DNA of 64,000 nucleotides, taken from Bacteroidales bacterium UBA4070. Its GTDB lineage: Bacteria > Bacteroidota > Bacteroidia > Bacteroidales > VadinHA17. Position numbers and translations under genes: made by a program. The notes beneath the pieces were generated by a model. That model saw only the letters and a program-made list of their open reading frames with translations, searched no databases and had not been told where the DNA came from. Location of the stretch: NCBI GenBank assembly GCA_002383485.1, contig DFYY01000036.1, positions 1 to 64,000 of the forward strand, in the 5' to 3' direction. Shown piece by piece: positions 7,929 to 16,846 of this stretch. Every line of letters begins with the position of its first letter. Position 1 is the first letter of the stretch.

Positions 7929-9560
7929 ATGCTTAAAAGGTACATTGAAGAAAGAGGGCCTGATAAGTTCGACCTGGTTATAATAGGCGGAGGCATCACC
8001 GGTGCTGCAGTGGCTTATATTGCTTCTGCGCGAGGCCTCTCGGTAGCCCTCTTCGAAAAAAAGGACTACGGCGGCGCCACCTCGGCAGCCACCTCCAAGC
8101 TAATCCATGGCGGACTGCGTTACCTCGCCAACGGCGAATTGAAGCTCGTGCGTGAATCGCTTCGCGAAAGAAGGATCCTCGGCAATATTGCCCCGAACTT
8201 CGTCTACCCGCTGCCCTTCATAATGCCGATGTATAAACGGTGGCGCGGCAACATCTGGAAGATGCTGATAGGGATGTATCTCTATGACCTCCTCAGCTAT
8301 GACAAGAAGGATACGTGGGATAAAAGCAAGAAACTGCAGAATCACAGACTCATCAACCACCGGAAGACAATCAGGGTGGAACCCAACCTGCGGATGGAGA
8401 ACCTGCGTAATGCATTCTATTTCTTTGATTACCAGAGTATTTTTCCCGAACGGCTGACACTTGCCTTCATAAAATCTGCCACCGGATACGGAGCATCTGT
8501 CTCCAACTACACACCGGTTGAAGGGTTTATCTTTGGCGAGGGGAAGAAGATCACCGGTGTAAAGGTGAAGGATCTGTTCACCGGCAGAGAGAAGGAGGTG
8601 CATACAGATCTGGTGATCAACTGCGGCGGCACATGGGCCGACAAGATTCTGGGACTGGCTGCCGGTGAAGAAAATCTTACTCACCGCATCAAACGGTCGG
8701 AAGGGATTCATATAATCACGAAGAAGATCGCCGGACACCATGTGGTCTCACTGCAGAAGGACGATGGCGGGCATATGATGATCATGCCGTGGAGGGAACA
8801 CTCTCTCATCGGAACAACCGACAAGGAGTTCCTCGGTGATCCGGACGATTACAGGGTATCGATGGAGAGCATTGATGAGATCATCGAAAACGTTAACACT
8901 TATTTCGGGAGGAAGATTTCAAGAGAAGATATAATACATGCTTACGGTGGCTTGCGTCCTCTTGTTGATGACCAGACAAAGGGTTCATACGAGACCTCCA
9001 GGAAGTATGAGGTCTACGACAATGCCGCTGACGGCATCGGAGGGATGATAACCGTGGAGGGGGGAAAATACACTACCAGCAGGAGCCTCGCCCGCGAGGT
9101 GCTTAAGATGATCTCGGCCAAGTTGGACAGGACACTCGCAGACTCTGTCTCAGACAATCTATATCTTTCAGGCTGCGAGATACGTGACATGAAGCAGTTC
9201 ATGATCAGGCAGCATCTGAACTACAAGGATTTTTCCCGCAACACCGTGGAGTATGTAAGCAGGAACTATGGCACCGAGAGTCAGGTTGTCTTCCGGCTTG
9301 CTCGCAGTAACCCCAGGTTTGCCGAGGTGGTAACTCACGACGGGGAGATACTGGCCGAGGTGGTCTATGCGATACAGTATGAGAGCGTCAAGACCCTTAG
9401 TGATATCATGCTCCGGAGGACCGGTATTGGCACGCTGGGAAATCCGGGCAAGGCTGTTATTGACAAAGTAGCTGCACTGGCTGCCGGTATGATGGGGTGG
9501 AGTGATAAGAGAAAAGAGGAGGAGATTGCCTCGTTCATCAAGGTTTACGAACTATTCTGA
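7929..9560 (+). CDS. glpD: FAD-dependent glycerol-3-phosphate dehydrogenase
   Basis: Oxidises sn-glycerol 3-phosphate to dihydroxyacetone phosphate and passes electrons to quinone at the membrane. The 543-residue product has the N-terminal FAD motif VIIGGGITGAAVA (about residues 18-30), then the family signature ATSKLIHGGLRYL, the substrate-site segment around MIMPWREHSLIGTTD, and a second signature GGLRPLV followed by GGKYTTSR. The C-terminal helical cap domain is present (about 400-520), so the length is full. The next gene starts four bases after the stop and encodes a flavoprotein of the alkyl-DHAP synthase type, which uses derivatives of the product DHAP. The adjacent kinase could supply the substrate. 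Confidence 0.93.
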   Translation: MLKRYIEERGPDKFDLVIIGGGITGAAVAYIASARGLSVALFEKKDYGGATSAATSKLIHGGLRYLANGELKLVRESLRERRILGNIAPNFVYPLPFIMPMYKRWRGNIWKMLIGMYLYDLLSYDKKDTWDKSKKLQNHRLINHRKTIRVEPNLRMENLRNAFYFFDYQSIFPERLTLAFIKSATGYGASVSNYTPVEGFIFGEGKKITGVKVKDLFTGREKEVHTDLVINCGGTWADKILGLAAGEENLTHRIKRSEGIHIITKKIAGHHVVSLQKDDGGHMMIMPWREHSLIGTTDKEFLGDPDDYRVSMESIDEIIENVNTYFGRKISREDIIHAYGGLRPLVDDQTKGSYETSRKYEVYDNAADGIGGMITVEGGKYTTSRSLAREVLKMISAKLDRTLADSVSDNLYLSGCEIRDMKQFMIRQHLNYKDFSRNTVEYVSRNYGTESQVVFRLARSNPRFAEVVTHDGEILAEVVYAIQYESVKTLSDIMLRRTGIGTLGNPGKAVIDKVAALAAGMMGWSDKRKEEEIASFIKVYELF

Positions 9561-9564
9561 CAAT

Positions 9565-11196
9565 ATGGAGAACGGGAACAGTTACCGTCACATTCTGAAG
9601 TGGGGAGACAAGCGGGAAGAGGTCATCAGCCATCACATGGCGGAAGTGATAAAGGAAAAGTTTGGTCTGTCGGATGCGGATTTAAAAGGAAAACACCTTC
9701 CCGGTACAGAGCCGGTGAGGCTTGCGAAGCCGTCGGCGCTTAAGCCGGCTCAGCTGGAACACCTGCAGGGTATCTGCGGCAACGAGAATGTACTGACCGA
9801 TGATCTTTCACGCGCGCGCTTCTCCTGCGGCAAGTTTTACGGTGAGTTGCTTGATCTGCGTCTGGGCCTGGTGCCGGACCCGCCTGATGCGGTAGTTGCA
9901 CCCCGTACCCCTGAAGAGGTCGAGAGGATCATCAGATTCTGTAACGCGGAGAAGATTCCCGTGGTGCCAGCCGGAGGACTCTCTTCGGTCACAGGCGCCA
10001 ACCGGGCTCCGTTCGGAGGCATAGTCCTTGATGTGACGAAACATCTGAACAGGGTCCTCGCCATCAACAGGGTTAACAAGACCGTGACGGTTCAGGCAGG
10101 TATTTACGGCCCCGCACTGGAGGAGGAGCTCAACAGGCTTGGATACAGCTGCGGCCACTTCCCGCAGTCGTTTGAATATTCAACAGTCGGTGGCTGGATC
10201 TCCGCCAGGGGTGCCGGACAGGCATCCACAGGCTACGGCAAGATCGAGGACATGGTTGTTGCCCTGAAAGCAGTGACCCCGGCAGGAGTGATTGAGACGA
10301 AGGATTATCCGCGGACAGCGCAGGGATGGGACCTCTTCAGGCTCTTTGCAGGCGCGGAGGGAACCCTGGGAGTCATCACTGAGGCTACACTTCATATATT
10401 CAACTATGCCCCGCAGAACACCGCCTCGGCTGCATTCATATTCAGGTCATTTGAAGCTGCGGTAGAGACGATGCGCAATATCATGCAGAGCGAAAGTGGC
10501 AAACCCCACCTCTTCCGCATATCCGATCCCGATGAGACTGATATTGCATTCAGGACCAGCGGATTCGACGGCACTCTTGCCGACAGGGCGCTGCAATTAC
10601 TGGGATTCCGGACTGGCAGCCGTTGCCTGATGTTTGTGGCCGTGGAGGGTGAGCGCGATTATGCACGGTTCGTCCTGAAAAAGATTAAAGGAAAAGCCCG
10701 CAAGGGAAAGGGGATGTATATCGGAACATCGCCTGTAAGAAAATGGCTTGACCAGAGATATTCCAGTGCATACATGCGTGATCCGCTGATGGATCTGGGA
10801 ATCATGACCGATACACTCGAGACTGCCATTACGTGGGAGCACTTGCTTAAGGTCTGGAAGGCGGCACATGATTATGTTGCGCGCCGGCCAAAGGCGTTCC
10901 TGATGATTCACATCTCTCATGTTTATGAGAATGGAGCAAATCTTTATTTCACTTTCCTCAGTCCGATGGAGAAGGGAAATGAGAAGCAGGATTTCTCGGC
11001 GTTTCACCGGGGACTTGTTGATACCATCCTCGCTAACGGCGGCTCCATCTCGCACCATCACGGTGTAGGGAGGGTGCTGGCTCCCTGGATGGAAGAGCAT
11101 CTCGGGAGGAGCTCCATGGAGCTCCTCAGGGCAGTAAAAAAGCATCTTGACCCGTACAACATAATGAATCCCGGCGGCACTCTGGGGCTAATATGA
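9565..11196 (+). CDS. FAD-binding oxidase of the alkyl-dihydroxyacetone-phosphate synthase (AGPS/YgcU) type
   Basis: A 543-residue flavoprotein. A PCMH-type FAD domain occupies about residues 110-290 (PRTPEEVERIIRFC, VPAGGLSSVTGA, STVGGWISARGAGQ, GAEGTLGVITEATL). The C-terminal half carries two AGPS-type signatures: HISHVYENGANLYFTF, and SISHHHGVG with the histidine triplet at 497-499, which in eukaryotic AGPS belongs to the active site. AGPS swaps an acyl for an alkyl chain on DHAP without net redox change; E. coli YgcU is an uncharacterised relative. I took the ATG at 9565, four bases after glpD, not the upstream in-frame start inside glpD. Whether this protein makes ether lipid precursors or is a plain dehydrogenase is open. 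Confidence 0.8.
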   Translation: MENGNSYRHILKWGDKREEVISHHMAEVIKEKFGLSDADLKGKHLPGTEPVRLAKPSALKPAQLEHLQGICGNENVLTDDLSRARFSCGKFYGELLDLRLGLVPDPPDAVVAPRTPEEVERIIRFCNAEKIPVVPAGGLSSVTGANRAPFGGIVLDVTKHLNRVLAINRVNKTVTVQAGIYGPALEEELNRLGYSCGHFPQSFEYSTVGGWISARGAGQASTGYGKIEDMVVALKAVTPAGVIETKDYPRTAQGWDLFRLFAGAEGTLGVITEATLHIFNYAPQNTASAAFIFRSFEAAVETMRNIMQSESGKPHLFRISDPDETDIAFRTSGFDGTLADRALQLLGFRTGSRCLMFVAVEGERDYARFVLKKIKGKARKGKGMYIGTSPVRKWLDQRYSSAYMRDPLMDLGIMTDTLETAITWEHLLKVWKAAHDYVARRPKAFLMIHISHVYENGANLYFTFLSPMEKGNEKQDFSAFHRGLVDTILANGGSISHHHGVGRVLAPWMEEHLGRSSMELLRAVKKHLDPYNIMNPGGTLGLI

Positions 11197-11302
11197 ATTG
11201 ATTAATAACTGTTAGAATCCCGTCATCATGCCCGGTTTGCCGTAAACTGAACGAATAACATACTAAATCCCGGAGATATGCCGGAGCCATCATAAACTGA
11301 CC

Positions 11303-12871
11303 ATGAAATCATCCGATGAACTAATTCTGGCCATAGACTTCGGCACACAGTCGGTCCGCGCCGTTCTTTCCGACCTGCAGGGCAATGTGCTGCACCTGAC
11401 AAAAACAGAGATAGAGCCCTATTTTTCAGTGGCTCCCGGCTGGGCCGAGCAGCATCCTGAATATTTCAGGGACAGGATGTTCGAGGGACTGAAGAGGTTC
11501 TTCAGTGAGATGCCGTATGAGAAGGAGCGGATAAAAGCAGTGACCCTGACCACGCAGAGATCGACGCTGATCAACCTTGACGCGGAGGGCAAATCGCTTC
11601 GCCCTGCGATATCATGGCTTGACCAGCGGCTGAGTGCCATGGGAAAGTACCCGGGGAAGATGATGGATCTGGCCCTGCGCCTGGTCAACATGCGGGAGGC
11701 GGTTCATTTTGCCGTCAAGAACGGCGAGTGCAACTGGCTGATGCAGAATACTCCGGAGGTATGGGAAAAGACAAGCAAGTACCTGCTGCTGTCAGGTTAC
11801 CTTACCTGGGTGCTGACAGGAGAGTACAGGGATTCGGTAGGGTGTACCGTTGCTTACCTGCCGTTTGATTACAAAACGCAGAACTGGACTGACAAGAACC
11901 ACATGAACTACAAGATGTTTCCTGTGGACAGGTCAAAGCTGCCCGATATCGTCAAACCCTCTGAAGTTCTTGGGCATATAAGCAGGGAGGCATCGGAGAA
12001 GACAGGCATTCCTGCAGGTCTCCCGCTGATTGCAGCTGCGGCAGACAAGGCTAGCGAGGTGCTGGGCTCAGGCGTCATCACCCCGGATGTGGCATGCCTC
12101 AGCTATGGCACTACTGCTACGGTACAGACAACACACAGCCGGTATCACGAGGTCATACCGTTTTTCCCTTCCTATCCCAGCGCCGTGCCCGATTGCTACA
12201 ACACCGAAGTGCAGATCTACCGGGGGTATTGGATGATCAGCTGGTTCAAGAAGGAGTTCGGGCTGAAGGAGATACAGATGGCCGAACAGACAGGCAAGCA
12301 CCCCGAGACCTTTTTTGATGCCATGGTTGACGAAGTGCCGGCAGGTTCAATGGGGCTTGTACTGCAGCCTTACTGGTCGCCCGGCGTCAAGGTGCCGGGT
12401 ACCGAAGCCAAAGGTGCAATCATCGGTTTTGGCGATGTTCATACCCGTGCCCATGTATACCGTGCAATACTTGAAGGGCTCACCTATTCACTTAAAGAGG
12501 GTCTTAGCCGTACGGTTAAACGAACGAAAATACCTGTCCGAAGCGTGGTAGTATCAGGAGGCGGTTCGCAGAGCAAACAGGCGATGCAGATTACTGCTGA
12601 TATTTTCAATCTCGAAACATACAGGCCGCATACATATGAGACCTCGGCTGTTGGCGCCGCAATCAATGCTGCAGTGGGGATGGGGTATTACAGTGATTTC
12701 CCTTCAGCGGTTGCCGCAATGACGCGCAAGGGCGACCGGTATGAGCCTGATCCGCATAATGTTGCGATATACCGTGATCTGTATGATAAGGTTTATTCGA
12801 AGATGTACAGGCACCTGCAACCGCTCTATGAACAGATCAGGGATGTGACAGGGTACCCGCCGAAGATATGA
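11303..12871 (+). CDS. FGGY-family carbohydrate/glycerol kinase
   Basis: A 522-residue ATP-dependent kinase of the FGGY family. The N-terminal phosphate-binding motif LAIDFGTQSVRAVL (about residues 9-22), the substrate-domain signature SWLDQR near residue 105, the second-domain motif CLSYGTTATVQTT, and the C-terminal adenosine motif VVSGGGSQSKQAMQ are all present. The length is normal. The closest plan I recall is E. coli YgcE, whose gene sits beside ygcU, a relative of the preceding gene here. That makes glycerol, a glycerol ether or a small polyol/ketose plausible substrates. The gap of 106 bases from the previous gene has no clear terminator. Substrate identity is not visible. Confidence 0.85.
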   Translation: MKSSDELILAIDFGTQSVRAVLSDLQGNVLHLTKTEIEPYFSVAPGWAEQHPEYFRDRMFEGLKRFFSEMPYEKERIKAVTLTTQRSTLINLDAEGKSLRPAISWLDQRLSAMGKYPGKMMDLALRLVNMREAVHFAVKNGECNWLMQNTPEVWEKTSKYLLLSGYLTWVLTGEYRDSVGCTVAYLPFDYKTQNWTDKNHMNYKMFPVDRSKLPDIVKPSEVLGHISREASEKTGIPAGLPLIAAAADKASEVLGSGVITPDVACLSYGTTATVQTTHSRYHEVIPFFPSYPSAVPDCYNTEVQIYRGYWMISWFKKEFGLKEIQMAEQTGKHPETFFDAMVDEVPAGSMGLVLQPYWSPGVKVPGTEAKGAIIGFGDVHTRAHVYRAILEGLTYSLKEGLSRTVKRTKIPVRSVVVSGGGSQSKQAMQITADIFNLETYRPHTYETSAVGAAINAAVGMGYYSDFPSAVAAMTRKGDRYEPDPHNVAIYRDLYDKVYSKMYRHLQPLYEQIRDVTGYPPKI

Positions 12872-12889
12872 GAGGCAGGGTCAGGCGCG

Positions 12890-13648
12890 TCAGATAAACT
12901 TTACCTCAACAATACCACCCAGTCCAACCTTGTCGCCGGCAACAAGTACAACCGAGAGGATTTCCGGGATCTTCAGGGCCTGTTCGGTTACCTCATATAC
13001 CATCTTCGCGCTCTTCACACTATTGCAGAAGGCGGTGGCGAAGGCGTCAGCCAGTGCACCGTCACGGCAGGCGATCATGCATGCATCAGCCATCCCGAAG
13101 CTCAGCGAATGGCCCACGGTGCCAGAAGAGCAGCAGAGGGCCAGCGGTGTCTCTTCCGGTTTTATCTGAAGCGCTATCTTATCCGAGAGCGGTGAATCGC
13201 CGGCATGAACGGCCACTGTAACCGGAGCGGTGAGGATCATGAAGATGTCGCCCCCGTTCTCAACTATCACCTCCTCAGCATCGAACTCCGTCAGAAGGTC
13301 CCTGCAGATATATTCAGCCATGGCACCGGCCACGGCACTCATCGGCCCCGTGCCTGCAGCAAGAGCGGCGTCGCTCATTGCTGTAATTATAGGGTGCACT
13401 CCGCCGGGAGCCACTACCGGGCTTAGGGAATCACGGAACTCAGGGTGCAGGTTAATATGTCCCTCCAGCACCTTCCGGTAGAAGAGTATGCGGTCCATCG
13501 TGTACCGTTCAACCTCACGGCTGTAATGCTCCCTATCCATCGCCACCCATAGATCCGTCTCACGCCAGGAGGAGCGGAAGCTCATCCAGCGGCTGTTTCC
13601 CATAGCCTCCCGGTAGAGGCGGGGCTGGTATGCCGGGCTCTTAGCCAA
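12890..13648 (-). CDS. UPF0280 family protein (ApbE-like fold), homocysteine synthesis accessory
   Basis: A 252-residue member of UPF0280/COG2122. Its conserved core is seen in PGGVHPIITAMSDAAL, AAGTGPMSAVAGAMAE (about residues 97-112), EEVIVENGGDIF and CSSGTVGHSLSFGMADACM; the last two resemble the FAD-binding parts of ApbE. In Methanosarcina the homologue takes part with the DUF39 and NIL-ferredoxin proteins in making homocysteine from aspartate semialdehyde and sulfide. The start overlaps the end of the NIL-ferredoxin gene by eight bases, and the DUF39 gene lies just before, so all three form one minus-strand operon. Its chemistry is not established. Confidence 0.85.
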   Translation of the reverse strand: MAKSPAYQPRLYREAMGNSRWMSFRSSWRETDLWVAMDREHYSREVERYTMDRILFYRKVLEGHINLHPEFRDSLSPVVAPGGVHPIITAMSDAALAAGTGPMSAVAGAMAEYICRDLLTEFDAEEVIVENGGDIFMILTAPVTVAVHAGDSPLSDKIALQIKPEETPLALCCSSGTVGHSLSFGMADACMIACRDGALADAFATAFCNSVKSAKMVYEVTEQALKIPEILSVVLVAGDKVGLGGIVEVKFI

Positions 13649-14051
13649 GATCTATGTCGAACAGTTTAAGCGGGCAGGCTGTGAGACAGAGCTCACACAT
13701 CACGCATTTCTCAGGGTCAAACACCAGCTCTGCGGTGGCCCGGTTTATTGTCAGGGCACCCGCGAAGCAGACTGCCGAACAAGCACCGCAATGAATGCAC
13801 AGATCTTCGCGGTAGGTGATCTTGCGGTCTATGGGTACACACTCCACGTTCTGCTGCTTCATGTATTCCATTCCCTCCTTCAGTACCTTCGACGGGGCAG
13901 TCATCTCCATCACAAGGTGTCCTACCTGGCCGGGGGTGACGTCGGCCTTGACGATGTTGACCATGATGTCAAACTTCCTGATAAGATTATATGTAATAGG
14001 CTCTCCCGTTGCCTCAGGCGGGAAGGTCAGCACAAATCTCCTGCTTTTCAT
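13641..14051 (-). CDS. NIL-domain 4Fe-4S ferredoxin
   Basis: A 136-residue fusion. The NIL domain (about residues 8-78; VNIVKADVTPGQVGHLVMEM) is the small ligand-binding domain also found at the end of methionine ABC transporters. It is followed by two [4Fe-4S] motifs, CIHCGACSAVC and CVMCELCLTAC, each with a later proline-linked cysteine. In methanogens this protein is the electron or sulfur-relay partner of the DUF39 sulfurtransferase. It starts 16 bases after the DUF39 stop and overlaps the UPF0280 gene, which fits obligate coexpression. Confidence 0.93.
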   Translation of the reverse strand: MKSRRFVLTFPPEATGEPITYNLIRKFDIMVNIVKADVTPGQVGHLVMEMTAPSKVLKEGMEYMKQQNVECVPIDRKITYREDLCIHCGACSAVCFAGALTINRATAELVFDPEKCVMCELCLTACPLKLFDIDLG

Positions 14052-14067
14052 AATGATAAATTTAAAG

Positions 14068-15219
14068 TCAAAGTCTTATTTCCAGGTTGTTAAGCCCGGA
14101 TGTCTTCGTGAATTGCTCCACAGGAGCTGTCAGCAGGAACCTGCCTGCTTCGATCTCGCGGCGGAGTGTTTCGGCAATCTCCCTTGCCACCTTCACGCTT
14201 GAGAGCGGTGCGGTACGGATCCTCTTCCCGTTAAGGGTTATCTCACCGGAGAAGAGAGACTGGTAATCAATCCGACCCAGTGCATCGTGTCCGGGTGACC
14301 CGTAATCGAGAATGTTGGTATGAATCTGGCTGTTGCGAACCATGACTCTTCGTGCCATATCCTCATCAAGCACCGGGATGGGTATCCCCACCCCGACGAA
14401 GATGGAGACTCCGTACTTCTCGAAGTATGCCGCCCTGATGAACTGTGTGGTCATTTCTTTTGCATTCCCGATAAGCGCCAGGGTGGCAGAGTTGCCAACC
14501 GGAACACCGTGTTCGTTTACCGGTTTGCCGGTGTTGAACTGGGTACCGTGCCATGCAACATATCCGGTGGTACCACCGAAGAAGATGCGGGTGCCTATCC
14601 CTATCGTGCGCAATTCAGGGTCATTGAGCAGCGGACTGAGCTCACCCGAGGTAGAGAAGGTGGCGTTGCCAAACGAGGGAAGCAATGTGCCCATATAGGT
14701 GTATTTCATCTTCGAGGTGCTGTTCACCGCAACATTGTAATTCTGGTAGGCGTTGCGCGGATTGAACATGATCATCTCATTGACGCTCGCCCTGTTGATA
14801 TATGTTTTTACCTCCGTCCGGGGGTAACAGTCAGTTCCCTTGGCTGTAGCCTGCAGCATAACATCCTTTCCGGCAATCAGCTCTTCAATCACATGCGCTC
14901 CTCCGTACTGATCGTGCGGCAGAGCCGTCTCCGTGGCGCCGATATAGGCGTCAACTGCGGCTATGCCTGCAAAAACCGGCACATTGTTCAGGGTGATCTT
15001 TTCCATGCGCATAGGCGGATCAGTATGACCGAAGTTGATGAACATGCCCGACGAGCACATCGGCCCGAAGGTGCCGGTGGTGACGACGTCAACCTTTTCC
15101 GCAATCTCAGACGGCGAGGCTTCCCGGCCCATGGCCGCAACCTGTTCGGCTGTCAGTACAACCGCCTTTCCGCTGAGGATCTTTTCATTGATCTCCGCTA
15201 TGGTTCGTTTCCTCGACAT
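14068..15219 (-). CDS. DUF39 L-aspartate semialdehyde sulfurtransferase (homocysteine biosynthesis)
   Basis: A 383-residue DUF39/COG1900 protein. With a NIL-ferredoxin this enzyme converts aspartate semialdehyde to homocysteine via an enzyme persulfide, a route shown in Methanosarcina acetivorans. Two cysteines stand at the positions I recall as important there: C55 in FGPMCSSGMF and C131 in GTDCYPRTEV. Other signatures are NFGHTDPPM, FFGGTTGYVAWHGTQ and LDYGSPGHDALG. The C-terminal CBS pair of the archaeal protein is absent; the chain ends just after the DUF39 core. A TATATTTG box at 15271-15264 lies about 45 bases upstream and could be the operon's -7 element. It is first in the three-gene operon. 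Confidence 0.88.
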   Translation of the reverse strand: MSRKRTIAEINEKILSGKAVVLTAEQVAAMGREASPSEIAEKVDVVTTGTFGPMCSSGMFINFGHTDPPMRMEKITLNNVPVFAGIAAVDAYIGATETALPHDQYGGAHVIEELIAGKDVMLQATAKGTDCYPRTEVKTYINRASVNEMIMFNPRNAYQNYNVAVNSTSKMKYTYMGTLLPSFGNATFSTSGELSPLLNDPELRTIGIGTRIFFGGTTGYVAWHGTQFNTGKPVNEHGVPVGNSATLALIGNAKEMTTQFIRAAYFEKYGVSIFVGVGIPIPVLDEDMARRVMVRNSQIHTNILDYGSPGHDALGRIDYQSLFSGEITLNGKRIRTAPLSSVKVAREIAETLRREIEAGRFLLTAPVEQFTKTSGLNNLEIRL

Positions 15220-15270
15220 AATTTAAATTTTAAAGTAACTTTACCCTGTTTACAAACAAACTTCAAATAT

Positions 15271-16113
15271 ATGCGTAGTTCACTTACCATAGCTGCTCTT
15301 TTCGCAATTCTTTTCTCCGGATGTGTTCCCGCTGATGACGCGGCCATCGATGTGATGACATTCAACATCAGGATGGATACTCCGCGGGACAGTATCAATG
15401 CATGGCCAAACCGTGCCGCAATGGTTGCCGCCTTTGTCGACGAACAGATACCTGATCTGATTGGTATGCAGGAGGTTCTGTGGCATCAGTATGAGTATAT
15501 ACATACCGTGGTACCGGGTTACGGGTCTGTAGCTGCAGGTCGTGACGATGGCCTGCGCGGTGGCGAAGCATGCCCGGTGTTCTGGCGGCTTGGGCGGTTC
15601 AACCGGCTGGCTGACGGCACATTCTGGCTCTCGGCAACACCGGAACTTCCGGGATCCGTAGGCTGGGGGGCCGCGCTGACCCGTATCTGCACATGGGTCA
15701 GGCTCTATGACAGGGTGAGACAGGATACTCTTTTGTTCTTCAACACCCATTTCGACCATATAAGCGATTCTGCCAGGGTGATGAGTTCGGGCGTGCTGCT
15801 GGGAATGGTCAGGCAACTGGCTGGAGACAATCAATTCGTTATTACCGGCGACTTCAATGCATTGCCCGAAAGCCTTGCCATTCAGCGAATGAAGAAGGAC
15901 GGACTTGCTGTGGACAGTTATCTTATCTCAGAGACCCCGCCGGCAGGTGAGTCGTACACCTTCAACGGCTGGAAAGATGAGCCGGGAGAGGGGAGGATTG
16001 ATTACATCTTCGTCCGCAACGGAATGAGGACGCTGAATCATAAAACGCACAGGGTCATTGAAGAGGGGGTCTTTATCTCTGACCACTGGCCGGTGACTGC
16101 ACGTATCAACTGA
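15271..16113 (+). CDS. Endonuclease/exonuclease/phosphatase-fold lipoprotein
   Basis: A 280-residue secreted hydrolase of the EEP (DNase I-like) superfamily. Signal residues 1-17 end in LFSGC, giving a lipobox cysteine at 18. The fold motifs appear in order: DVMTFNIRMD, DLIGMQEV (metal-binding Glu), FFNTHFDHIS, VITGDFNALPES (catalytic Asp/Asn), RIDYIFVRNG and SDHWPV (catalytic His). All catalytic residues are present. Extracellular EEP proteins in Bacteroidota may act on phosphodiesters, nucleic acids or sphingomyelin-like lipids; the substrate cannot be read. I start at the ATG at 15271 with its signal peptide; a much longer upstream in-frame extension is antisense to the DUF39 gene. Confidence 0.88.
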   Translation: MRSSLTIAALFAILFSGCVPADDAAIDVMTFNIRMDTPRDSINAWPNRAAMVAAFVDEQIPDLIGMQEVLWHQYEYIHTVVPGYGSVAAGRDDGLRGGEACPVFWRLGRFNRLADGTFWLSATPELPGSVGWGAALTRICTWVRLYDRVRQDTLLFFNTHFDHISDSARVMSSGVLLGMVRQLAGDNQFVITGDFNALPESLAIQRMKKDGLAVDSYLISETPPAGESYTFNGWKDEPGEGRIDYIFVRNGMRTLNHKTHRVIEEGVFISDHWPVTARIN

Positions 16114-16156
16114 AGAATGGGCATTCATCCTCGATCATTTCCGGCAATTCCCCTTC

Positions 16157-16558
16157 CTAACCGAAGAGAGACGTGTCCGAAATGGGGATAAATTCAATCG
16201 GTATATCAAATGTCTCTGCAATGTGATGTCCCCGTTCCAGGATATCGTCGTCCTCTTCGTCATAGTACCATTTGACTACAAGAATCTTTCCCTGCTGGAT
16301 CACAACCGCAAGTTTTCTGATTATGGCAACAATTATCTGAGTCCCGAAGCTGTTCAGGTACTCAAGAAATATTGTTACTGTTGTCGTTCTTGCGGGATTC
16401 TGAAGGTAGCGGTTAATACATTCCAAAAGTTTTTCAGACGGGGCCGTCCTGTTAAGGTCCATAGCCCTACCTTTTATGCTGAGTGTACCATCAGCATCAA
16501 ACAACACCTCCGGTGTCTTGTCACCAGGCAAAATATGACAGTAATTGCCCTTTGTCAT
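16157..16558 (-). CDS. siaC: SiaC family regulatory phosphoprotein (DUF1987)
   Basis: A 133-residue single-domain protein of the SiaC/DUF1987 family. In Pseudomonas SiaC is phosphorylated by SiaB, dephosphorylated by SiaA, and in the unphosphorylated form activates a diguanylate cyclase. The family pattern is clear: TPEVLFDADGTLSIKGRA near the start, the core FLEYLNS (65-70), and a C-terminal WYYDEEDDDILERG (98-110) with IPIEFI. The phosphosite position in the YLNTSS motif reads YLNSFG here, so Ser70 replaces Thr. The ATG at 16558 gives the family's usual N-terminus; an upstream in-frame start would add 36 atypical residues. The likely kinase partner is the SiaB-type gene at 19958. Confidence 0.82.
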   Translation of the reverse strand: MTKGNYCHILPGDKTPEVLFDADGTLSIKGRAMDLNRTAPSEKLLECINRYLQNPARTTTVTIFLEYLNSFGTQIIVAIIRKLAVVIQQGKILVVKWYYDEEDDDILERGHHIAETFDIPIEFIPISDTSLFG

Positions 16559-16712
16559 TTCGAAACAGTTCCACCCCTTAAACGCTGCAAAGCTAATCAG
16601 ATGTATACGCATGTGCAAAAAAAACTCAGGATGGAGATGGAAGAAATGGAACCGTCTGCAACTCATAAAAGTGAAATCCGATTCAACTTTTCAGCAGGTA
16701 CGAATGTTTACA

Positions 16713-16846
16713 TAACAGTTGATTAGTATTGGTGGAAATTGGTCGTAGCCCAGATCAGTTAACAGTTGATTGGTATTGGTGGAAATTGGTCGTAGCCCAG
16801 ATCAGTTAACAGTTGATTGGCATTGGTGGAAATTGGTCGTAGCCCA
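16713..16846. repeat. 47-bp tandem repeat, about 2.8 copies
   Basis: Copies begin at 16714, 16761 and 16808 (TTAACAGTTGATTGG...), an exact 47-bp period; the third stops at about 16846. Copies differ at single positions (TTAGTATT, TTGGTATT, TTGGCATT). The array lies at the exact point where the truncated tolC reading frame loses its family sequence. Confidence 0.9.

Noticed and set aside
8100..8741. Minus-strand open frame of 213 codons
   Set aside because: Entirely antisense to glpD, which has all its motifs; no family features in the minus frame.
14320..15270. Plus-strand open frame continuing upstream of the EEP lipoprotein (would give 597 aa)
   Set aside because: It is antisense to the DUF39 gene. 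The downstream ATG at 15271 starts a clean lipoprotein signal, and the extension resembles no protein family.
16713..16846. Possible CRISPR or integron-like array at the 47-bp repeats
   Set aside because: Units are contiguous without spacers, and no cas or integrase gene is nearby.
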